DNA of 64,000 bases from Sorghum bicolor (GCF_000003195.3 NC_012872.2:50945695-51009694); one strand, 5' to 3'. Shown: positions 45,001-57,501, numbered from the stretch's first letter. Translations and numbers: made by a program. The notes: generated by a model from the letters alone, not told the origin.

Positions 45001-46697
45001 ACTTTTTGTAGGGTGGAATACCTAGGGTACAGGATGCTACTCAACCACTTAGTCGTGATGATCTAAGAGGATTGCCATTCAAGTTTCCTGCAACCATCAT
45101 TAGGTACTCCAGTGTTCTGTTTTGCATTTATATGCTTTGGAAGACTTATCTATATATGTTTGTGTCCAGATCTAAGCAAGCAATCTCTTTCTTTTCCCTG
45201 AATTATGCCTTTTTGGTTACTGATAATCTTTGTGTACACCTTGTTTCCAGAGAAGTTGTACGCAGCCCTATGGTTGAAGCACAGTGCTTTGTACAACTAG
45301 CATTTCCTGTTGTTCTTAAGAACACAATGATGGTGAGTACTGACTACTGACTAGCAACCGAAACAGTCTCTTTTTACTATTAATAATGATGAAGTGTTGT
45401 ATTTCCCATCTTAAGGTATTATATTCTTTTGTTTGTGTAGACAGAAGATATTCACTATGTTGGGTTTCTTAGTAAACTTCTGGAAACGAGAATCATGCAA
45501 GTACTTCGCTTCAAATATGGGCAGGTTAGGAATATCAATTGTATGCAAATCCAGATTGGGAATTCCTTAAACGTGGAGTTTAGAATCTGGATTTCCTTAA
45601 ACAAATCTCTATGTCATGCAGATCTATTCAGTTAATGTAGCTGTCTTCTTGGGTGGAAACAAACCCTCAAGAACTGGAGATGTTCGTGGAGACATAAGCG
45701 TGAATTTCTCATGTGATCCAGACATATCATCTAAACTGGTATGTCACATGAAGTCATTACATTTTGGAATACGTATATCCAATTATATTTTATGCAGCTT
45801 GAGTTTACTAACTCAGAATTTCTTCAGGTTGATTTTGTTCTGGAGGAGATATCATACCTACAGGTGGAAGGTCCTTCTGAAGAAGATGTATTGACCATCC
45901 TCGAAATTGAACAAAGAGCTCATGAAAATGGATTACAGGTTTAGTTGAATCTGTAATGCTCCAATTAGTGCTGATGCACATAGGTAGTTATTACTTTAGT
46001 TACAGCTCTTTGCATCTTTTACAAATTGCAGGAGAATTACTTCTGGTTGGATCGTATTCTGCGGAGCTATCAGTCAAGGCTTTTTTCTGGAGATATTGGA
46101 TCCACCTTTGCGGTAATACTGATTTCCTTTTTTCTGGTTCAGTGCTCTAGTATGTGTACTTACATTTTCCTGCCGAGTTTTCAGTGAAAGGCAGCAAACA
46201 TTGATCAGGAGATCCATATGCTTTTAGCTTTTTAGCTGCATTACAAGCAATGCTGTTGACTGTTACACATGCTTGGGTCTGCCTTTTAGTTTTGCGGTGA
46301 ACTTCACATTTGAAATGTTGCTCCTTTGTTTTTCTTTGTGCAGTTCCAAGAGGAGGGGCGCATAAAGGTTAGGGATGCTTTGACACCACAGACTATGCAA
46401 TCGGCCTTGCAAAGAGTTATACCTTTCCCTTGCAGAAATCAGTACACTGTGGTTATTCTTATGCCAAAGTCATCCTGTTGGGCATCAGTGAAGTCAATGC
46501 TTAGCTGGACTTCTAATGGGGTTAGCAGAGATGCTAAGGTTGGAATCAAAGTTTTCATTTATTTTGCAACATCCTATTCTCTTTTCACCTTGCTGAACCT
46601 GAGAACCACTACATTGCAGATTCTTGCTGGCATGGCTGGTGCACTGGTGTTGGCCGTGAGTTTGTGGAGATACTCTCGTAGCGCGCTAAAATCATAG
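39060..46697 (+). CDS. PQQL-like zinc protease (peptidase family M16), 21 exons
   Basis: Exons: 39060-39310, 39421-39667, 39817-39942, 40207-40344, 40457-40594, 40691-40948, 41514-41651, 41927-41996, 42163-42376, 42564-42669, 44172-44405, 44533-44697, 44783-44932, 45012-45103, 45251-45332, 45441-45524, 45622-45738, 45828-45938, 46032-46112, 46344-46538, 46620-46697. They sum to 1024 residues plus stop, all with GT/AG borders. The N-terminal M16 domain has the inverted zinc motif His97-Ile-Val-Glu100-His101 and a likely third ligand Glu177, so it should be active. Inactive M16-like domains follow, and a hydrophobic segment with basic residues ends the protein (about 1000-1024), a possible tail anchor. 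Closest known family: plant zinc protease PQQL-like (Arabidopsis At5g56730, from memory). Substrate unknown. No clear transit peptide. Confidence 0.92.
43124..43341. repeat. Direct tandem duplication in intron 10 of the M16 gene (about 110 bp x 2)
   Basis: CCTAAATCTAAAGTTTAAAT starts both units (43124 and 43234); they differ by a 3-base indel and a few substitutions. Intron 10 (42670-44171) is the longest intron of the gene. Confidence 0.88.
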
Positions 46698-47260
46698 TGT
46701 CTGATACAACTGACCGTTTTTTGGGACTTCCAGTCAGATCTGGAATAGGATCAGGTTGGGTACTGATATACGAGCTGTCAATAGATATTTGTTCTACCTG
46801 AGCACCTACCCGGTGTTTGGAGATTTGATAACAAAAGAGGCTATACTATGACAAAATTGTTAGCTAACAGATTCATTGCCGCATGTGTGCGTGTAGTCCT
46901 GTAACCTCATTCGTTGTACCGCTGCACATGTGCATTAGTCGTCGGTGTATAATAATGGCTACCCTCCCATTTGATTAGGCAGGACTGAATCACTGAAGTA
47001 GTGGCAACTGTGGTAGAATGGTGGAAACTGGAAACCCAACATTGTAGATCGCTTTACTGGTCCCATCTGTGGACAGCTCAGGAAATGTGATATTTCTTTC
47101 TGCTGCTCCGCTCGTTTTCATATTGGCTAGGACGGTGTCTGAGCATGGGCAGGCATCTTGATTTTGCCAGAATGTACGTATATTATTGTCTGTCGTTGGT
47201 GGTTTTATTTCTCTCTGATTCGTTTCTGGAGCCAACAAAGGTTAGCTAACTTGAGGCAGT
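46698..47260. other. 3' UTR of the M16 gene and spacer
   Basis: No ORF with coding character. A possible poly(A) signal region GTATAATAATGG lies near 46946. Otherwise I see nothing specific. Confidence 0.4.
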
Positions 47261-47263
47261 TGA

Positions 47264-47504
47264 GGCCTTGTTCAGTCTTAAAATTTCCTAATTTTTTTTG
47301 AAGATTATCTGTCACATCGAATCTTTGAACGTATGCATGAAACAATAAATGTAGATAAAAATAAAATCTAATTGTATAATTTGTTTGTAATTTATGAAAA
47401 ATCTTTTGAGCTTAGTTAGTCTATGATTGAATAAAATTTGTTAAATATAAACGAAAATATATAGTAGTCAAAACTAAAATATTTTTCATGAACTGAACAA
47501 GGCC
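47264..47504. mobile_element. MITE, GGCCTTGTTTAGTTCC family (241 bp)
   Basis: Ends GGCCTTGTTCAG and inverse, flanked by TGA (47261-47263 and 47505-47507). It lies between the two host genes, about 540 bases before the PITH gene start codon. Confidence 0.85.
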
Positions 47505-48048
47505 TGAATCTGACAGCTCCGATGTTGAGATTGCCATACACATGTACTGTTCGTGTGCATTACTAGTATTTGAGCCGAGACGAGACGTGCAATCATCCAA
47601 AGTGAATGATAGTAGTCGAGCAGTCCAGCGTCTGATTTGTACCCCATCGGAAGAATGTGACACGACACGTGGGAACAGCACGAGGCCTCACGTACAAGTT
47701 TCGGATATAAAGGAGCAGGAGGCGGGTCTCTGACTGTCCCACTCCCACCCACGAGCCGCGCCGACCAAACCACACCGGCGTCCCCACGGCACGACGGAGA
47801 AAGAATCCCTCTAGACTTCTCTTCAGCCCCCGCGAGGCCAAAAGAGCAGCGGAGGCAGGCAGGCAGGCAAGCCAAGCAATCACCCTCACCCACCTATATA
47901 CGCGCCCCGCCCACTGACTGACTAGGCGGAGTCGCAAGGAGTCCAGATTCCGGAAGCCGACAAGACGAGGGAGAGCAAATCGAAGCAGGACACGGCTGCT
48001 GGCGGCCGCATTGGGTCGGGGTCGGGGGAAGGAGGCGCACGAGGAGCG

Positions 48049-51000
48049 ATGGCCTGCCTGCACGATCACAGCTGCGAGGATCACAACTGCGCCGCCGACT
48101 GGTCGCTCTACAACCACGTCGACGTCCCCAAGGTCCTGTAATCCTCCCCCACTCCCTCTCACCTGTTGCCAGATTGATCCGCTGCCCCCTCCTCCCTCCT
48201 CCTCCTTGTTCTGCCTTCGTTTTCGACCGGCTTCGTAAGATTGCGTCGGTACCACGCGGCGCATCGGATTGTGCGACAGTGTACAGTACAATAGGCTGTG
48301 AACAAGGATTTAGGGCCGCGGCTGACACCTTCTCGTTCGCGCAGGTGGTGGCTCTGAACGAATCTGTGCCCGGGAGCGTCAAGTCCGTCTTCAAGCCCTG
48401 GGAGCAGCGCCTTGACACTTCGGGGGTATGTATCAATGCCTCTTCATGTCCACGTTGCCTTATTTTTCTTTATTGGAAGCTAGGGTTCACCGGCTCAGTT
48501 AGGAGATGCAGGATGTGTATATCCCACTTACGAGTGATAAATTTGTAATGACCTTTTCTTCCTTTGTCGAGAATGCATCTTGTTGTGATCTAAAATCTCC
48601 AAAACGAAGGATTATCTAGTGAATTATCGTCATCTGTGAAATATGGCACGTGTTTAAGAATTATATAGATTAGCTGTCACTGCCACAATTCTGATGCTGC
48701 ATTCAAGGAATTTATAGTTGCCAACTTTCCTTCAAAGTTTTGTATATCTTTTGACTTGTAAATACAGTCATGCTGGGTAACTATTCATGATTCTATTAGT
48801 ATATGAGGATTACCCCTTCTTAAGTAAGGGGGTAAAATGTGTGTAAAGCTTTAACGAGAGTAGACATATGAGACTCAGAATATAGGAGAAATGTAAGCGG
48901 TAACTAGCATGTCTGCACCTGCCTGGTAGCTAATGGAACTTTTTGAAATGTATGTTCTTCATTGAATGGTATAGAGAAGTCATAATTCTTCCTGTATATT
49001 AATAACAGCATGGGTTGCAGGGAGCTTCATTTGCTCATGTTGTGTTCTGCATTTTTTTTTTGGGGGGGGGGGGGGGGGGGTGGATTGCTTGTATAGCACT
49101 CTCTCATAATTGTTTTGCAAACATACTACTTCACCAGCTTGGGTTACTGTTTAGCACTGGTTAGTTTCTCCATTTTGTTCCATGTATCACTGCAGCAATC
49201 CGATTGCGCATGGATGACATAGATCTGCCCAAGATGCTCCACAACCATTAACTTCTCAATTTTTGTCAATGCAGCAGCAATCCCAGTACTGCCATGCCTC
49301 GCTATAGAGGCTCATTCTCCTTATCTTGTCTCCTGTTTCATGCCACCCCCGTGCCTTCCTCCCCTCTCTGTCCCCATGTTCATCCTCTATGCTAGCTGCC
49401 CTACACATGGATGGTGGCGCCTGACCTACCATGGCAGCCATGGCCTTGTAGGAGTGGGTCAAACTTTACACAGTGCCAGGGTGGCCACCTGATGCTGTCC
49501 CTTGGTGAGGCTGCACTGTGCTTGCCGAAGAAACCACATACTAGATCCGGAATATGCAGAGCAAATCAGTTGGGCCCATTGCATGAATTGAGTGGCTGCG
49601 GAGCGAATCAAGCTACAATTGATTCTGTTGGAGGCTCCTTCGTGATTGCTTGATGCTCTAGCATGCGGGATTGACAGCATGTATGAAATGAAGATGGGAA
49701 CTTGGGGCTTGGGTTTAACTGCTGTGGGAGTGTTGGACTAAGCTGGAGGGGAAGGATGAAGGGAAGGAGTGGTATCACAGAGGAAAACCAAGTAACTAAA
49801 CAGTGCTAAATGGAAAAGTAGGCTTGGAGAGTGGTATGTTTTCAAAACGTTTCGGAAGTGTTATACAAGCAAGTTTCCCTTTTGTATTTACATAATTAGT
49901 GATTTTTTAGCTCAGATCCTGTTCCTTAAGTTCCTCGTCATTGGTAAAATATGCATTCTCATGAGCATTCTTGCTGCACCAGGGTTTTCTGGAGAGTAAT
50001 GAGGGTGACCCTGAGCTACTTATTTTCATCCCGTAAGTCACTTGCTCGTTTGATGTATAGACATGTTCTCCCAAGTTGTTACTTGTTTTCCTTTTTTTAT
50101 TTTGAAAAGGTAATTCTAAGTTGCTTCATGACTTCTAGTTGAAGTATAGCAATGTGATGAAGTGTTTTTTTAAGTAATTTCCTCAAACATAAGATTGGCT
50201 GAGTAGTATTCAGTTTATGAACTATGCGGTGTTTCAGGAACAAGTATATTTATTATAGGGAATAGTTTATCGGTTTTTTGCCCTTTTGTATTGTGATTGT
50301 ACTCAACAGACAACAGTTCACTCCAGGGCAGTGCTCGAACATGTTGTAATTATCGATATTTATTCTCCTTTCTCCCTTATTTTAATCTTTTAGTGGTTTG
50401 GAGTTTGCTACTACTAGTAATACTTCTTTCAGAGGTTTAATACCCACATACCCTGAAATAGTTCGTTGAAATGATGTCTGCAGAACACATGTCAATCTGT
50501 ACTTTTAAGACTTATAATTATGTCCTTTTTGCACATCCACGAGAATGTTTCTTTTTAGTGTGTATGAGCCCCCTTAGGGCCTGCTTGGTTCGTGACCAAA
50601 ATTTGCCATGCCAAAGATTTGGCAAGTCATGATTTTGGCTAGTATTTGGTTGGCTACCAAAACTTGCCAACTTCTCATATTTGGCTCGCCTAACCTTTGA
50701 CAACTTTTTTTGCCCAACTTTTGGTTTGCCAAATCAGATTTTGGTCGTGAACCAAGCAGGCTCTTAAAGCATCAGGCACTATGTTAAGTTGATATCGCAT
50801 GCCCTTTACTTCTTCAGTCTGTATGTATAATTGCATTGAATTCATGACCTGCATGAATTTCTGTATGTTGATATTTCACTTTTGGTGGAATATATCTTTA
50901 TTTGGTTTCAGAGCAAAGAATTACCTTCCCCTTCTTTTGTGTAATTCTCATCCAAAAAATGTTAAACACGTGTAATCATGTTTTCTTGTTTGTTGTAGGT

Positions 51001-53548
51001 TCACATCAGATGTTAAGATCAAGAGCATTTCTGTTGTTGGTGGTGCTGATGGAACAAGCCCGTCAAGAATGAGAGCGTTAGTTTAGAGATATATCTTTTC
51101 TTTTCCTTGTCCTTCTCTTTCTCATGGCATGATATTTATGAAGATTACCTTGACATGATCCAGGTTTATCAATAGAGAAGGCATTGACTTTTCCGATGCT
51201 CAAAACATGCAGCCTGTGCAGGTATGTATTCAATTTCTTTTTTTCCCTATCCGTGCCATAAGTGTAAACTCTACTTTAATAATGTACATTTCTCCTAGGA
51301 ATGGGAATTAGCAGAGAACCTGCAAGGAGCTCTTGAGTACCAAACAAGGTATGTTCTGTTTCTGTAATTGTTCATCCAGTGCCCTTTGGTTTTGGTAACA
51401 GATAAATATTTTCTGTTAAATCACATTGTTAGAGCTTCAAATGTCTTTCTGAACATATGTTCCATTTGATAAACACTCATAAAGCTTGTGATAGACTCAA
51501 ATTCATTAGATTTTTGCCTGATCTTGTGCAAATTAATAGACATTTTGCATATAGGTACTCGACTACTCTAGGCCACTTTTGTTTTTTCTGTCTACTGAAT
51601 GGCTTGTAACTGCTCCCTCCATTTTATATTACATGTTGTATTAGATTCGTCCTAAGTCAAACATTTGTATCTTTGACCATTGATTTTCAAAATAAGTATA
51701 TAGATTAATGGCGTAAGTTTTATGTTTTTAGATTCACTATGAGAATACTTCCATAATATATAACTAGGTTAATGCCCGTACGTTGTTACGGGTTTTAAAA
51801 TCCACGTACTCTATGTTTCTTCCATAATTTTTAGTTGTAGAGATAAATATTCATTAATAAAATTTTATCTAAATATAATCATGTGTGATCTTGTTTTGAA
51901 GGATTTGTTATGAGAAATTTAATGGTGCAATCGGAATTTAATTTATATCTTCGGTTTAAAAGTTATGACTTTTTTAAATTCGCTAAAACAATTTTGCATG
52001 TATGGGTGAGTGGGGTCTAGGTTGATGGGATAGCCTATCATGGCTAAAAGGGATGGGAGTTGTGGTTTCACCATGGTTGTGGTAGATGGGTCCTTTCCAT
52101 AATTTTTAGTTGTAGAGATTTATATATTGTGAAACCATAAGAATTTTTTTTGCAATAGATGGTCTAAGTTAGTAATGTTTGACTTAGGACAAAACTAATG
52201 TGACATGTAAAAAAATGGAGGGAGTATTATGCTCTTAAGTTCTCTTTGTAGTTTGTACACAGAATAATTTCTCATTTGCTCTTCATACTGTTCTCCCATG
52301 TTTCTCAGATATTCAAGGTTCCAAGGTGTGGCTAACCTAACTCTGCATTTCCCTGACAACTTTGGTGGTGATACAACTAAGATTTATTACATTGGACTAC
52401 GTGGTGAAGCCACTCAGGTACTTAAGTTTTGTTTCGCTGTTTATGTATAATAAAGAAAAAACATAGTGGAATGCGATACTGATTCTTGATGATTTGCACT
52501 GCTTGTCCCAGAACAAAAGGGATGTAGTTGCGACAATTGTATATGAAGTCATGCCCAATCCTTCAGATCACAAGTAAGCTTTGTTATAATATTTGAGCTA
52601 CTTAATGTTTCACATCAAGTCTTCTAGTGTTGATTGTAGTACAGTTGCACAAAGGAAATTTGACTTCTTATAATGTTGTATGACCTAGATAGTTTCTCCA
52701 GAGTCCATATCCCTTTAGCCCTTTAGCTTTAGGAAGTGTTCAAGTTAGTGATTTTGCTAAGGTGCCTCAGAATAGGAAGAGAAGGTTCTTAGTCCCATAA
52801 AATTGTTCCAGTCTTCCAGCAGGCTTAAAATCGTGTCCTTCTTGAAGCACACCTCTAGGTGGTAGGTGGAGCTGCCGGTTCCTTTCTAACCCTAGTTTCC
52901 ATATTGTTATTTTGTTAAATCAACCTGCATCATCATTTGACTATGCTACTTCCTCTGTTCCAAATTATAGTTCACTTTGGTTTTTGTCCTAAATCAAATT
53001 TCTTTAACTTCGATTGAGTTTATAGAAAAATACACGCAACATCTATAACATCAAATTTGTTTCAAATTCTCCATGTGCATTTATTTGAACTTTAAGAAAT
53101 TATTTTTTAAAAGTATTAGCCAAAGTTAGAGATGTTTAACTTAGGACAAATCTAAAGTGAACTATAATTTGGAATGGAGGGAGTAACATTTCCCAGTTCA
53201 CGAAGGGAATAAATGATCACCATTGACCCATCTAACTGCTAATATTTTTTTAAAGTATTAACCAAAGTTAGAGATGTTTAACTTAGGACAAATCAATAGT
53301 GAACGGAGGGAGTAACATTTGACTGGGAGTTTTACGGAGGGAATAAATGATCATCTTTGACCCATCTTAACTGCTGAGTTCTAGCGATAAGGATATTTTA
53401 ATGAAAATGATTTGCTTCACTCATTGTTAACAAGTGATAACGCTTTAGCTTGTCGTGCTGGCAACTGAGGCCAGGTGTGATCCCATTTCTCTCTCTCCCG
53501 TGCAGAACAAAATCTGAGACTGGAGGAGGTTTCTCGCATGTCGAGTAG
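48049..53548 (+). CDS. PITH domain-containing protein, 9 exons
   Basis: Exons: 48049-48132, 48345-48425, 49983-50032, 50999-51076, 51164-51221, 51299-51348, 52309-52417, 52512-52573, 53506-53548. They sum to 204 residues plus stop. The start Met-Ala-Cys-Leu-His-Asp-His-Ser-Cys matches plant and animal PITHD1-like proteins. The PITH domain (about residues 20-170) has Ser-Val-Lys-Ser-Val-Phe-Lys-Pro, Pro-Glu-Leu-Leu-Ile-Phe-Ile-Pro, and Tyr-Tyr-Ile-Gly-Leu-Arg-Gly. This beta-sandwich is also the C-terminal domain of thioredoxin-like 1, which binds the proteasome; in this short form no thioredoxin domain is present. Cellular role in plants not established. Introns 3, 6 and 8 contain MITEs. A 3' UTR intron is likely at 53561-53680. 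Confidence 0.92.
49062..49080 (+). repeat. G19 run after T10, in intron 2 of the PITH gene
   Basis: Ten T followed by nineteen G. It could form a G-quadruplex on the plus strand or be a length-variable site; the exact count is prone to sequencing error. Confidence 0.8.
49240..49760. other. Intron 2 segment of unknown origin
   Basis: It is richer in GC than the rest of the intron and has short ORFs on both strands, none recognisable. It may be a decayed insertion. I see no terminal repeats. Confidence 0.3.
50577..50763. mobile_element. Tourist-like MITE in intron 3 of the PITH gene (187 bp, TTA)
   Basis: Terminal inverted repeats GGGCCTGCTTGGTTCGTGAC and GAGCCTGCTTGGTTCACGAC, flanked by TTA (50574-50576 and 50764-50766). 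Confidence 0.9.
51613..52224. mobile_element. Stowaway-type MITE in intron 6 with a nested insertion (612 bp)
   Basis: The left arm CTCCCTCCATTTTATATTAC and inverted right arm CTCCCTCCATTTTTTTACAT both continue into GTCCTAAGTCAAACA. Between the arms lies an AT-rich block with CTAGGTTAATGCCCGTACGT and a twice-occurring TTCCATAATTTTTAGTTGTA (about 51816 and 52097), which I take to be a second element of unknown type. Confidence 0.7.
52949..53183. mobile_element. Stowaway MITE in intron 8 (235 bp, TA)
   Basis: Left CTTCCTCTGTTCCAAATTAT, inverted right CTCCCTCCATTCCAAATTAT, flanked by TA on both sides. Confidence 0.88.
53107..53376. repeat. Tandem duplication covering the right end of the intron 8 MITE (about 130 bp x 2)
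   Basis: AAAGTATTAGCCAAAGTTAG to GACCCATCTAACTGCT is repeated as AAAGTATTAACCAAAGTTAG to GACCCATCTTAACTGCT. The second copy lost about 15 bases of the MITE end. The duplication postdates the MITE insertion. Confidence 0.8.
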
Positions 53549-53560
53549 ACATCATACAAG

Positions 53561-53680
53561 GTGAGGCATATCTGCTGTTCCAAAGCATACAAGCTCAATT
53601 TTCTCGGCTGAGGATACTAGCTTGCCTTCTTTTTCTCATTTCTGTTTATTTTCTAATAGTTGGGTATGCATCCTCAACAG
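53561..53680 (+). other. Likely 3' UTR intron of the PITH gene
   Basis: Donor ACAAG/GTGAGG lies 12 bases after the stop codon; acceptor is CCTCAACAG/AGCGTG. The junction is close enough to the stop that nonsense-mediated decay is not expected. The following exon ends in UTR with an open stretch (Arg-Glu-Lys-Gln-Lys-Leu-Gly) up to TAG at about 53766. Confidence 0.5.
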
Positions 53681-53769
53681 AGCGTGAGAAGCAGAAGCTG
53701 GGTACTGCGTTGCCTGAAGGAAAATTTGAACCTCGCTTCCCATCAATCAAGAATAAGATAAATAGATAA

Positions 53770-56250
53770 TACCAGCTGGTAGACTTTTAGCTTGACTTTT
53801 GAGCACTTAACTCTGTACCCGTGGACGCTGTAGCCGGTTTGCTAATGCTATCATCAGAGTTGGTCTCGTGTGTTGTTACTTTATTTTTGGTAGCTTTATT
53901 CCATTTTCCTGAAGCGGTTACCGTAGATATTTCTCCAGTGTGATCATGCAAACTCTTGTGGTTGCGGAAGCCGGGCGACGGCACTGAAATCCAATACAAG
54001 TGCTAAGGTAACTTGTGCGTTCGTTTGTCCGAAAAGTTATAACTAAAAATATTATTTATTAATTTTTTGAGAGAAAAACAATGTTGATATAAGATAAATA
54101 AATGAATTAATAGGAGTAGCCATTTATTTAAATAATCTGCATGAAAAACCATCTAGAGCCGGTATCGCTGAGCTGGACCTTGACATGGCTGAGCTGGACA
54201 CGCTAGAGACTTAACCTCCAGCGCCTTTCTATGTCACACTAATGTTGTTCGTTAGGCTGAAAAGCAACGGTGGAAAGTATTGTTGATTGATTTGTTGTGA
54301 GAGTTTCATGCGAAGCATGTGGGGGCTCAGTAACCGCACACGTTGCAATGTCGTCTGAGGGCAGGCCAACGCGCCTTCAAAAAGTTGATAAAGCATCTTC
54401 AATACAAAACTCTTCCAATAAAATAGTACTAGGGTAGTTCAATATTACTTATGATCTATAGTCTGTTCGTTGATTTGTTATGAGAAAAAAATAATATTTA
54501 ATGGCTAGCAGATTCGGCAGATAATTTTAAGTGAACAAGCTATTATTAGGAGAGATGTTGCAGAAGTATTCCAATATATCTCCCCCAATATCCATATGAA
54601 AGGCGGGTTTCATAAGAGTATAAGATAAAATATGACTGAAAAGTGATGGTTAGGATGATCCTCATAGTATCAAGGGAGTTGTATCTCCTCCGTTCCTTTG
54701 AGGAGAGATGAGAGAAATATTGGTGGCCATAAAAAACGGAAATAGGTATTGGAGGACTATTGGAGAAGAAAAAGTAGCATATCTCTCCCAATATGATAGT
54801 TTTATAGAAATGAGAAGTAGTATTGGAGAACCTGGAGACGCTCTTAGCCTCACAGAAAAGTATGTCCAGCACTCCAGCTAGATATCAAGATCAAAGACCT
54901 AGTCTTTCTAGTGCAGACTACTAGCCTTGCTGCCTCACCTCTGTGCATCAGCAAGAAGCAACTTTTTGTTTTTCAGTGGATCACCCACGTGTTTGTCAGG
55001 GCTTCCCCAATACAACACGTTGGCGTACTACCCCGTTCTATGTAGGCATCTTGGTTCCATGTCATTAGGAGTAGTGGTCTCAAAAGTGCCCATAGTCTCC
55101 AGCAGAGGAGCTGGTAGTCTCAACTGACAAAAAGAAGATGCAACCAATAAAAAACGTGTTAGGGCCGCCTTGTTCATTTGGCTGATAAGCCATGACAGAA
55201 AGTACTATTGGCTGATTTGTTGTGAGAGAAAAACATTATTGAATGGCTGGCAGATTTAGCTGATAAGCTCGAGCGAACATCTCCCCCCGCGATGGAGGAC
55301 ACACCCCCTAGTGTCTGCTTGCATGCGTGGATCGACCAAATTCAATTGGGACATACATGTTGTTAGCTAGCGTTGGGCGTGCCTCAGGCTCTCTGTTCTC
55401 TCCATCCTCACATCGCTCGCTTCAGCAGATGCCTCATGCTTTTGTCAGTAAGCCTTCGCTACCTCTGCAGGCCACTCTGAACATCCACGAGACTACAAGA
55501 CGGCTTTGATCTAGACACCTGGTGCACATGTGGCACTTGAGACCACCATCCACACTGTAGGGTTGAGGACGGTCTAAGTGTTCGTGATCTATGAGCACTT
55601 TCAGTGGAGTCACAACCTCGGTTGTATAGCTGGGATTGGCAATCTAGGAGGAGGTGGTCGCATGGTGCTTGCCCGTTACAACTAATTGAGGACACTGATG
55701 GCGCCACTTTCACGCTTCTAGCTTACTACCTCTATCGCCGATTAGGTGCTACATAATTACAATCTCGTACGAACAAAGCTGCTAGGGCTTTGGTAACCTC
55801 GCGATTACCGGAGCTACTAATTTGTTGTAACAGAACTCTTTTCTCCTTAACGAAAAATGTGCCTAGGCATAATCGTGGAAAAAATGCCAATATCGCATTA
55901 GCGTATTTGGGCGTCCACTTCAAATAGCGGAACTTGTGACATCGATGTGTGCCACGTAATATTTGATGCACTTGAATTTGAAACCAGTACAAGAACAAAC
56001 AGCTTTAAAACAAACCAACTTATGATTGCGACACAAATTTTTCTTTTGTTATTAAGGATTGCAACGCATTGATCGAATGCGTGAAGAAAGGTGGTGCAAC
56101 GACAACACCCCCCCTTCCCCCGCTCCGTGGCTCAATAATTTTAGATAGGTGCTTACTTAGGTTTAGTTTAAGTTTAATCCTAGTTCATTCAATTTGTTCC
56201 ATTAGATCGGTTTGCTTAGTAATTTCATTCTACTTGTAAGCGCCTTATTT
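53770..56250. other. Intergenic region with decayed MITE fragments
   Basis: Several pieces share GTTCGTTxGGCTGA and GATTTGTTGTGAGAGAAAAA (near 54020, 54245, 54465, 55170), one MITE family in various states of decay. An AT-rich block at 54545-54850 has inner repeats of CCAATAT/ATATTGG. I see no gene. Confidence 0.5.
55172..55279. mobile_element. Short hAT-like MITE (108 bp)
   Basis: GTTCATTTGGCTGATAAGCC at the left and, inverted, GTTCGCTCGAGCTTATCAGC at the right, enclosing GATTTGTTGTGAGAGAAAAA. Class assignment is a guess from the end sequence. Confidence 0.5.
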
Positions 56251-56259
56251 TATCAATGA

Positions 56260-56497
56260 GGCTTTGTTTAGTTCCCAAAAAATTTGTAAAATTTTTCACA
56301 TTTCTCGTCACATCGAATCTTGCGACACATGTCTAGAGCATTAAATATAGATTAAAAAATAATTAATTGTATAATTTGTCTGTAACTTGCGATACGAATC
56401 TTTTGAGTCTAGTTAATCCATAATTAGATATTTTTTAAATACAAACGAAAGTGTTACAATATCCATTTTGTAAAAAATGTTAGAACTAAACAAGGTC
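56260..56497. mobile_element. MITE, GGCCTTGTTTAGTTCC family (238 bp)
   Basis: Ends GGCTTTGTTTAGTTCCC and, inverted, GACCTTGTTTAGTTCTA; flanks TGA and TCA. Confidence 0.8.
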
Positions 56498-56815
56498 TCA
56501 GGTTGCCACAAGAATCGGTGTGGGGGTTTGTCTCGTGGACGAAGCGAGTATTAGTTTATGGCAATCTTTTCATGATGGATCTTAGTGTCAAACAATACGC
56601 TGTCAATCTACTTATCCTTTAATATATTGAAAAACTTTGTCACATTACAATGATAAAGTGATTCGTATAAGTTGTATTTAGAATCGGGGAATGCTATATT
56701 GTTGTTATGTTAAAAAAATACAATATTGTTGTGGCTCTAAAAATGGCTTCACAAAATGCTTTATTAAAATGTAGAAATAATACTTTTCTAAATCAAGAAA
56801 ATAATATTTTTAGAA

Positions 56816-57501
56816 GAGTAAAGTCCAGTAGCAGTTATTGAACTTGTTCGGCTATGTCATCTCGGTCCCTAAACTCGCAAATTGATTGTCTCTAAACTCG
56901 CAAATTGATTATTTAGGTTCTCAAACTTGTTCATCTGTGTCATCTCAATCCTAAACTCGTAAAGCACTTGTTTAGGTCCTCAAACTTGTTCAATTATGTC
57001 ACCTCGATCCTAAATGCTGCAAATATTGTAAACTTATAAATTTAATATATATTTATAGAACTGTTAAAAAATTATAAATCTCATTTGGTTAGACTCCTAC
57101 TTTAAATTAGGATAAAAGAAATCACTATGTACTTTCTATTTTAAATTTTATAGTTAAAGGACAAAATAGACACGCATATTTTTATAAATCCTAAAAATGT
57201 ATAGTTATTGAACTATAAAGTTAAAATTATAAAATACATGATGATTTTCTTTATTCTAATTTAAAGTATATGTTACCAGTAGTTTAAATTAGATTTATAA
57301 TTTTTGGACCATTCTATAAAAATATATTGAATTTACAAGTTTACGGTATTTAGGACCGTGATGACACAACTAAACAAGTTTGATGATCTAAATAGTTTTA
57401 GAGAGTTTAGGGACCATGATAAACAAAAGTTTGATGATTTGAACAGTTGATTTACGAGCGTAGGGTCTAAAATAACATAGCCAAACAAGTTCAAGGACCA
57501 C
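56816..57501. mobile_element. MITE with long inverted ends, cut by Copia element E1
   Basis: The left arm CAGTTATTGAACTTGTTCGG pairs with the right arm, whose inverse reads CAGTGGTCCTTGAACTTGTT. The left end GAGTAAAGTCCAG should be matched beyond E1, outside the window. Inside are short repeats of TAGGTCCTCAAACTTGTTC. Confidence 0.65.

Noticed and set aside
49240..49760. A gene nested in intron 2 of the PITH gene
   Set aside because: Only short ORFs with no family resemblance and no splice logic.
55300..56000. Minus-strand ORFs of 84-88 residues as genes
   Set aside because: No recognisable domain, no splice-supported extension; composition is like the flanking noncoding DNA.
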